Part shown: positions 5,459 through 10,116 of the stretch, piece after piece
How positions within the stretch are numbered: position 1 is the stretch's first letter
Layout: every line of letters starts with the position of its first letter
NCBI RefSeq assembly: GCF_026240015.1
Contig: NZ_JAPIUX010000029.1
Span: forward strand, 1 to 10,116
DNA from: Acetobacter farinalis
GTDB lineage: Bacteria > Pseudomonadota > Alphaproteobacteria > Acetobacterales > Acetobacteraceae
Length of the DNA: 10,116 bases
Direction: 5' to 3'
The notes under the pieces: generated by a model
The model's database searches: none
What the model saw: only the letters and a program-made list of their open reading frames with translations
Told to the model about the DNA's origin: nothing
Program-made: the position numbers and the translations under genes

Positions 5459-6381
5459 GCTGAAGCCCCCGGAGGAGTATTGTCGCTGCCATAGAGCGGC
5501 CGCGTTGTCTCAATGCTGGTCAACCATTCGCCTCCAGGGTTTTCGCTCTCAATGTCATGCGTCACTGTTTTGATGTTCCATATCCCGCACGCTGGCAGAA
5601 GGTCACTTGTGACCCTTAAGGACTGCCCGAAGCGGATGTCCGGCCGGAAAACTGTCTTGAAGTTCAGTCCATTCCCGGTGAATGATGGATAGCCAAGCAT
5701 GCCAGTCGCTGATGACACATCTGCAATAAGGTTTGAGCGCCCCTTGCCCTCCGGCCAGATGGCGTATGTGCCGTTATCGAAAATCCTCTGAAAGCGGCCC
5801 ATCCGCGCCAGTTCATCCAGTTGCTGGCCGCTGCTGCCTGTCAGGACGATATCGGCGGCCCGGGCTGTTACACCATCATTCTCAAAGACAAACCCAAGAC
5901 TGCGGACAATCGTGCCGACAGCATCAGCAACGTTGATAGTGCCCTTGTAACTGGTTGACGGATAATCAGCCAAAGAGCTGAAGGCCATGGCCGTTGAATA
6001 GATATTCAGACAGGTATCGGGCATGCCAGAATTGTCCTGCCATGCAGAGACAATGTTCCCCTGGAAAATCTGGCTTAGCGCGCCGCCTTCATTGCCAGCC
6101 GTGATGATGATCGTATTGTTCCGGCCTCCGTCCGCATTGGGCGTCAGTACAGGCTGGTTCAGGTCATTCATCAGGGATTGTCTCAGACCATACACGCGCA
6201 GCTCAGCGGAGGATCCAGCTACACCTCCGACCATATTGACCGTTGCCTGAATGCGGTGGCCGCTCACGTGAAGCTCTTGTGAACCACTGGTGCCGAATTG
6301 CCCGCGCCCCAGTCGGAACGTCAGGCTGATTTTGCGTTTATAGAACGTTTCCAGAGAAACCGCGCCCGCTTGCTCGACCAT
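5455..6381 (-). CDS. Baseplate hub protein of a contractile phage tail
   Basis: The 308-residue protein is rich in short beta-strands and Gly/Asn/Ser. It starts with a pattern (RKISLTFRLGRGQF, then SGHRIQATVNMVGG and AELRVYGLR) that I associate with baseplate hub proteins encoded just before Gp138-like spikes. Its probable role is to connect the tail tube and tape measure to the spike trimer. The ATG lies one base after the tape-measure stop, and its own stop overlaps the spike start, so it is translationally coupled on both sides. No catalytic motif is visible. The assignment rests on strand-pattern resemblance plus gene order, so a general baseplate protein is the fallback call. Confidence 0.7.
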   Translation of the reverse strand: MVEQAGAVSLETFYKRKISLTFRLGRGQFGTSGSQELHVSGHRIQATVNMVGGVAGSSAELRVYGLRQSLMNDLNQPVLTPNADGGRNNTIIITAGNEGGALSQIFQGNIVSAWQDNSGMPDTCLNIYSTAMAFSSLADYPSTSYKGTINVADAVGTIVRSLGFVFENDGVTARAADIVLTGSSGQQLDELARMGRFQRIFDNGTYAIWPEGKGRSNLIADVSSATGMLGYPSFTGNGLNFKTVFRPDIRFGQSLRVTSDLLPACGIWNIKTVTHDIESENPGGEWLTSIETTRPLYGSDNTPPGASA

Positions 6382-6382
6382 G

Positions 6383-8362
6383 TCAGTTCAGCCCCGTATT
6401 GGTAATGGTCGCCAGCTCTCGGCTCACAGCATGCGCCGTGCCCCGTGCGTCTGTGGCGCGGGTATTTACCGTCACATGGAAGGTGTTGTGCGCATGGTGG
6501 TGAACCTCCTGTGCCGGGCCTCCGCCTTGATTGCGGGCAATCGCCTGTTGCGCGGCTGCCTGGTTCAATCCGGCGTATGGGTCATAGCCGTTTTCCCGGC
6601 GGGTGATTGCATGCATCAGGCTGGCAACGGTGTTCACGTCTGACGCATTCAGGCGGGCGTCCGGACTGACCCCCATATCCTTTGAAACTTGAGCGATATA
6701 GTCATTCGTCAGGTTGCCATCTGACGCTGGAGCCCAGCGGGAGATAATGCCGCGAACAGACTGGAGACCACGCTTTCGCATATAGGTTTGCAGGTTCTGG
6801 GCCATGGCACTGAGACCGGCTTCCGGCGTGGCGAACTGGGCAAATTGTCCGTCTGACCCAGCCCCGGCCCATGAGCGGAGATTGCCGGGGTTGTTGTTGC
6901 GGATCCCGCGCGGCGCAAGAAGCCCGTGCATGGCTTCAGCCCGGCCGCCGATATAGTGAGCAACAGAGACAGAGCCTTCCTCAATGTAATGCCAGGCTGA
7001 CTTTGCGGCACTCTCGCCGCGATGCAGCATGCCTTCCAGCCACTGCCTGACTGCAGGGGCGTCGGCCTGGATAGTCTTCTTGAAATGGTCCCACCCCGCC
7101 TGCAGGGAAGCCATGGCCTTTCCCCAGGCATCAGAGGCGTCCCCTGTTAAAACCAGCCACCGGGCCCGGATCGTGTCGGAGTCTTCCGTGAAAAGAGAGG
7201 TGAAGGCTTTCCATCCTTCTTCTGCCCCATGCTCAAAGCTGTTCCATGCCGGGCGGAGGCTGGCCAGGGTACGCGAGCCGATTTGCTCAATCTGGGTCCA
7301 GCCATTGGAAACGGACTGATAGAACGCACCAAATTCGGACGCGCCCCCGCTCATCCATGACGACCAGTCTTTGTAGAAATAACTTCCCGCGGCCATCACA
7401 GTACCAAACCCGGCAGTCAGCGCCAAAACGCCCGCGTTTGCGGCCGCAAACCCCGCCACAAAAGGACCGGCCATAGCCACACCAAGAGCGATGGCCGCAG
7501 CAGACACCCCGGAAAAAGCAGCGTCCGCAATGGCTTGGTGTTGCCTGATGGTGTTGGTTGCCCCCCGGATCAGATCATTCACGCTGGACATCTGGGGGGT
7601 AAAGTCACTCTCAATCTGCCGGCCAAGAGCTTTGACGGAGGTGCTTAAGCGCTCTTGAGAGTGAACAAGCCCTGCATTGGCCTTTGTCTGCTTCTCAGTG
7701 ACCTCCGCCCCATCCTCTTGTGCCTCATTCAGCATCCGCTGGGTGGCGCCAGAGCCTGAATTAACCAGAGGGAGAACGCCGTCCCCAAAACCGAAGCTTC
7801 TGGCCTGCTGTGTACGTCTGCGCATGTCCTTGATGGTGGACAGGTAACGGAGGGCGTTCTTGAAAATCTGTTCCGTGCTGAGGGCATTGCCGCTTTTCCC
7901 ATCCAGAACCGCGATGCCGGAACGCTGCATCTGCTGGAGCTGGGCGGAAAAGGTTTTGTTCAGGTCCCATTCTGCGATGGAGGAACTGATAGAGGCAAAG
8001 GTTTGCCTGATGCTCTCTGCACTCCCCCCGGCCATACGGGCGGCCGCCTCCCATTTGCCAAGAGACGCGGTAGACATGTCGATGGTTTGTGAGAAATTCC
8101 GTGTCGCCACCACATTGGCGCTGGTTTCCTGGAAGAAGGCATTAAGCCCCCGGCCGGCCGTTACGACGGTGAGCAGCCCAAGCACCTGCTCCCTGACATT
8201 CCTGACAGATTCAGCAACCCGGGCGTGCGCCTGCTCGATCCCCTTGGCATTATCAGTCAACCGCGCACGCAAGCGCTTCAACGCACTTTCTGTTTGCTGA
8301 GCGCCTTTTGCGACCCCCCTGCTGTCCAGTTCCAGGGAGACAACGAGGGAATCAATTATCAT
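6383..8362 (-). CDS. Tail tape measure protein with C-terminal peptidoglycan-degrading-like domain
   Basis: The 659-residue protein has the modular look of a short tape measure. The N-terminus (about 1-270) is helical (LELDSRGVAKGAQQTESALKR, shown as its first part). A long hydrophobic Ala/Gly stretch lies at about 281-328, and the middle (330-480) is Trp-rich and helical. Residues about 484-595 (RGIRNNNPGNLR, then FATPEAGLSAMAQNL, ISRWAPASDGNLTNDYIAQV) resemble domains found in phage structural lysins, which locally open peptidoglycan during injection. The C-terminus has a His-rich patch (HHHAH, 621-625). The protein sets tail length and is ejected ahead of DNA. The start overlaps the stop of the plug gene (ATGA-type). 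A short tail is implied by its modest length. Confidence 0.8.
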   Translation of the reverse strand: MIIDSLVVSLELDSRGVAKGAQQTESALKRLRARLTDNAKGIEQAHARVAESVRNVREQVLGLLTVVTAGRGLNAFFQETSANVVATRNFSQTIDMSTASLGKWEAAARMAGGSAESIRQTFASISSSIAEWDLNKTFSAQLQQMQRSGIAVLDGKSGNALSTEQIFKNALRYLSTIKDMRRRTQQARSFGFGDGVLPLVNSGSGATQRMLNEAQEDGAEVTEKQTKANAGLVHSQERLSTSVKALGRQIESDFTPQMSSVNDLIRGATNTIRQHQAIADAAFSGVSAAAIALGVAMAGPFVAGFAAANAGVLALTAGFGTVMAAGSYFYKDWSSWMSGGASEFGAFYQSVSNGWTQIEQIGSRTLASLRPAWNSFEHGAEEGWKAFTSLFTEDSDTIRARWLVLTGDASDAWGKAMASLQAGWDHFKKTIQADAPAVRQWLEGMLHRGESAAKSAWHYIEEGSVSVAHYIGGRAEAMHGLLAPRGIRNNNPGNLRSWAGAGSDGQFAQFATPEAGLSAMAQNLQTYMRKRGLQSVRGIISRWAPASDGNLTNDYIAQVSKDMGVSPDARLNASDVNTVASLMHAITRRENGYDPYAGLNQAAAQQAIARNQGGGPAQEVHHHAHNTFHVTVNTRATDARGTAHAVSRELATITNTGLN

Positions 8363-8664
8363 GGGATGACTTCTCCCGGCTCAATCCAATAGAGGGCATA
8401 CCGGCTGCCAAGCCCATCGTAGGTCGGGTCCTGTTTTCCTTGCAGGTCAACAAAGACGAGATCGCCCTTCATCCCGAGGTATAGGGACCTCACAAGCAGC
8501 GTCCGGTCTTGGCAGATAACCCCCGCCAAGATCGGCCGCCCATTCAGGGCAATATCGGCATACAGCCCGGTACTGCGCTGACGCAGGACAAGCCCGATAT
8601 TCTGGCCGCCCAATAAGACATTCAAGGACTGCGCCGAGGTAGGGGTCAGGGGAATGGCTTGCAT
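8359..8664 (-). CDS. Baseplate plug protein (Pam3 gp18-like)
   Basis: This 101-residue beta-rich protein matches the small plug family described for simple contractile tails such as cyanophage Pam3. The pattern is MQAIPLTPTSAQSLNVLLGG, then STGLYADIALNGRPI, LGMKGDLVFVDLQG and DPTYDGLGSRYALYWI. The plug closes the tube lumen above the spike before infection. The gene sits between the Dit-like baseplate protein and the tape measure, four bases after the stop of the former, and its stop overlaps the next start. It is intact and of usual length for the family. The assignment is from motif memory and gene order. Confidence 0.8.
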   Translation of the reverse strand: MQAIPLTPTSAQSLNVLLGGQNIGLVLRQRSTGLYADIALNGRPILAGVICQDRTLLVRSLYLGMKGDLVFVDLQGKQDPTYDGLGSRYALYWIEPGEVIP

Positions 8665-8667
8665 AGC

Positions 8668-9315
8668 TTAACTCTTGCTTGTCGCGGGCGTGGGGTTTAC
8701 CTGCCCGATATTGACGAGGGGAGCGCCGGACGGCTCTTTTGTGGTCAGGGCGCCGGATCCTGCGCGCGCAAGTTTTGCCCTGGCCCCCCCTCGCACTTCT
8801 TCAGCGCTAATAATGAGCCGCAGCATTGAGGGCGATCCTCCTTGGCGTAGATCTCGCTCTACATGCGTGATGTTCATATTCAGGTAAGTGGCCTCCGGGG
8901 TGGCTATGCTGAAGAGGTCCGTGGATGCAGCCGCCGCCCGCACAGCCTTGTGGAAGCTCTCGCGTGTGGCGAGGTCTCCGTCACAAATCAGCATCACGCG
9001 CACTATATTGGGCATGACGACTTTATTCACGGAAGCAAAAGCCCCTTGCTCCATAGGGACGCTGGTTATCCGGCTTTCCTGAATGGCACCGAGGGAAATA
9101 ACGTGTGAGGATGTGGCAAATGGCTGATTATCGCTGGTGAAAATCCCCCAATGGCTGGCGGCCTCGCTGACGAGGTAATCCTCCAGCGCCGTGGCGAGGA
9201 TGGTGGATGCAGACGCCTGTATTCCGGTGGAGACCGATTGACCCAACAGCGCAGGAACGCCCGCGGCTACGGGAATATCCCAAGCGGACGGCAGGGGGAT
9301 GACTGCAAGAGGCAT
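8668..9315 (-). CDS. Dit-like baseplate protein
   Basis: The 215-residue protein contains a central pattern (SHWGIFTSDNQPF, then ESRITSVPMEQGAFASVNKV and PNIVRVMLICDG) followed by YLNMNITHVERDLR. This is typical of Dit-like phage baseplate proteins, which form a ring joining the tube end to the hub. Residues 1-55 are Ala/Ser/Pro-rich and the last 25 are probably disordered. The start is strongly supported by AAGGAGG eight bases upstream of the ATG. That ribosome-binding site overlaps the stop of the frameshifted chaperone product, which links the two genes. The protein is intact, with no enzymatic motif. Confidence 0.75.
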   Translation of the reverse strand: MPLAVIPLPSAWDIPVAAGVPALLGQSVSTGIQASASTILATALEDYLVSEAASHWGIFTSDNQPFATSSHVISLGAIQESRITSVPMEQGAFASVNKVVMPNIVRVMLICDGDLATRESFHKAVRAAAASTDLFSIATPEATYLNMNITHVERDLRQGGSPSMLRLIISAEEVRGGARAKLARAGSGALTTKEPSGAPLVNIGQVNPTPATSKS

Positions 9316-9327
9316 CAGTTTGCCTCC

Positions 9328-9938
9328 TTACAGGCGAGGTCCCGCAGATTTCGCGGCCACGCACTGGTTATGTTGGTCGATAACCAGAAGCTCAGCCATG
9401 TCATAGAGATCCTCCGCGTCATAGATACTCTGGAGCTCCCCGAGCGTTGCCAGCCGCTCACGGACTACTGCTCCGATGAGGGGGCTGATGTTGGGGTAGT
9501 TGAGGAAGCCTCCCGATCCCTTTCCGAAGCCAACGCCGGCAGGGATCGGGAGACGGCCTGAAAAAAACCGGTGTTAAACCCGAACGCTACCTGCTGGAGA
9601 TCAATGAAGGTGCCGATATCTTCAAAATCACCATCTATGATGGGGCGCGTTACGGCCGGGCGCGCTGGGTCTGGCTTAATTTTGATGCAATCCCGCAGCT
9701 CTTTCTCAAGAGGATCAGACAAGGCCGGATCCACAGAGCGTAGCACGTTCAACCCGATCTCTGATCTGGCGACTTCCGCAATGGCGTCGGCATAAACGGC
9801 CCTTGCTTCAAATGGGGTGCCGACTGTAGCGGCATGCAGGAACGCGCGGCCCCATCGCTCTGCTTGGAAAGCCGGCATGCGGGAAATCACGAAGACCTTC
9901 CCCGCGTCAGGGCCTTCTGTGGTGACGGTGTAGTCCAT
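9328..9938 (-). CDS. Tail assembly chaperone, -1 frameshift (GT-like) product
   Basis: Ribosomes slipping back one base on the T7 run at 9567-9561 would leave the zero frame after the two Phe codons. They would then read 77 more residues to a TAA at 9330-9328. The extension reads SGRLPIPAGVGFGKGSGGFL, then PLIGAVVRERLATLGELQSI, YDAEDLYDMAELLVIDQHNQ and a short basic tail. It is helical, charged and protein-like, resembling second frames of other phage chaperone genes. No start codon with a ribosome-binding site precedes it, so independent translation is unlikely. Its stop lies in the ribosome-binding region of the next gene. In lambda, the equivalent GT protein recruits tape measure and tube subunits at a fixed ratio to G. 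Confidence 0.8.
9465..9938 (-). CDS. Phage tail assembly chaperone, zero-frame product
   Basis: From the ATG at 9938 this encodes 157 residues (MDYTVTTEGPDAGKVFVISR is the start). An ATG at 9971 would add 11 residues. Neither start has a convincing Shine-Dalgarno; 9938 is preferred because family members begin just before the T-T-G-D-GK-F-I pattern. The motif MPAFQAERWGRAFLHA supports a tail assembly chaperone, a cytoplasmic protein that coats the tape measure while the tube grows and is absent from the virion. The zero-frame C-terminus is a low-complexity Ser/Thr/Pro tail (EASSTTPTSAPSSEQ). It results from reading past a frameshift site in the unshifted frame, so this is the short, G-like form. 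Confidence 0.8.
   Translation of the reverse strand: MDYTVTTEGPDAGKVFVISRMPAFQAERWGRAFLHAATVGTPFEARAVYADAIAEVARSEIGLNVLRSVDPALSDPLEKELRDCIKIKPDPARPAVTRPIIDGDFEDIGTFIDLQQVAFGFNTGFFQAVSRSLPALASERDREASSTTPTSAPSSEQ
9510..9567 (-). promoter_or_regulatory. Programmed -1 ribosomal frameshift element (slippery T7 plus stem-loop)
   Basis: On the minus strand the zero frame reads GGT TTT TTT CAG, giving an in-frame T-TTT-TTT heptamer at 9567-9561. After an 8-nt spacer (CAGGCCGT) comes CTCCCGATCCCT, which pairs perfectly over 12 bp with AGGGATCGGGAG around a 19-nt loop (stem arms at 9541-9552 and 9510-9521). The loop contains CCG and CGG, which could lengthen the helix beyond an internal bulge. Heptamer, spacer and stem together match the classic bacterial and phage -1 frameshift layout. 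Confidence 0.8.
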
Positions 9939-9971
9939 TTCTCGGATCAAAAGTGCCCACTCCAAAAGCAT

Positions 9972-10116
9972 AAGAACATTCTGAGAACCCTACGGCGTGT
10001 CGTCAGTTAGGCCCTGAGAGTTGTACTTTCTGGCTGCCTGTGCTGATTGTTTTCCCGGTTTTCAGGGGGGGGGGAGCAACAGATGCGGCGGTATGGCTTA
10101 CGCGACGATCAGTGGG
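9972..10116 (-). other. Unresolved end of window with C10/G10 tract; possible 3' end of an upstream tail gene
   Basis: One minus-strand frame is open from the window edge to a TGA at 10005-10003 (37 residues, including PPPLKTGK across the homopolymer). Another frame ends earlier, at TAA 10100-10098. Neither gives a recognisable protein end, so which one terminates the upstream gene is undecided. A run of ten G (10065-10074, plus strand) sits here. No promoter or terminator is evident. Confidence 0.3.

Noticed and set aside
9151..9561. Plus-strand open frame of 136 codons opposite the chaperone and Dit-like genes
   Set aside because: It is antisense to the conserved minus-strand genes and to the frameshift extension. 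Its translation is Arg-rich and without domain signals.
1..10116. CRISPR array, tRNA or rRNA genes
   Set aside because: No regularly spaced repeats, cloverleaf-like segment or conserved rRNA sequence was seen on either strand.

Overview
The window looks like accessory DNA from a moderately GC-rich alphaproteobacterium, probably an acetic acid bacterium (Acetobacteraceae). That assignment is inferred from codon use, the style of the integrase and the HicAB and BrnTA families; no taxonomic marker gene is present.

Layout. (1) Positions 1-127 hold the 3' end of an IS3-family transposase and its probable right terminus. (2) Immediately after it, an A+T-rich gene (157-1014) encodes a protein with one membrane segment and a coiled coil. 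Its frame stays open back into the IS end, so it is probably 5'-truncated by the insertion. (3) A divergent pair follows: a DUF2786-like protein with a C-terminal helix-turn-helix (1033-2151, minus) and a tyrosine integrase (2233-3501, plus). Their shared intergenic region carries two copies of the palindrome TGTTCA-N3-TGAACA. A third perfect copy lies inside the integrase gene and a near-perfect copy inside the HTH gene. (4) Two convergent type II toxin-antitoxin loci follow: brnT-brnA (3539-4088, plus) and hicA-hicB (4757-4174, minus). Each has an inverted repeat over its predicted promoter and almost no 5' leader. (5) From about 9940 down to 4823, the minus strand carries a compact contractile-tail and baseplate operon of the simple Pam3/Gp138 type: tail assembly chaperone, Dit-like baseplate protein, baseplate plug, tape measure with a peptidoglycan-degrading-like domain, hub protein, and Gp138-type spike.

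The tail genes are tightly packed, with overlapping or nearly abutting stops and starts, and are probably co-transcribed. The chaperone gene carries a complete programmed -1 frameshift signal: a T7 slippery heptamer in the correct frame, an 8-nt spacer and a perfect 12-bp stem. It should yield a 46-residue-longer second product (as the G/GT pair of lambda), whose stop lies directly before the next gene. The cassette stops after the spike. No wedge (gp25/gpJ-like), tail-fibre or lysis genes lie between it and hicAB, so this is either a prophage remnant or the junction of two elements.

No wholly new multi-gene defence system is evident. The strongest new-looking signals are the frameshift element, the dispersed operator family around the integrase/HTH pair, and the IS-truncated membrane protein gene.
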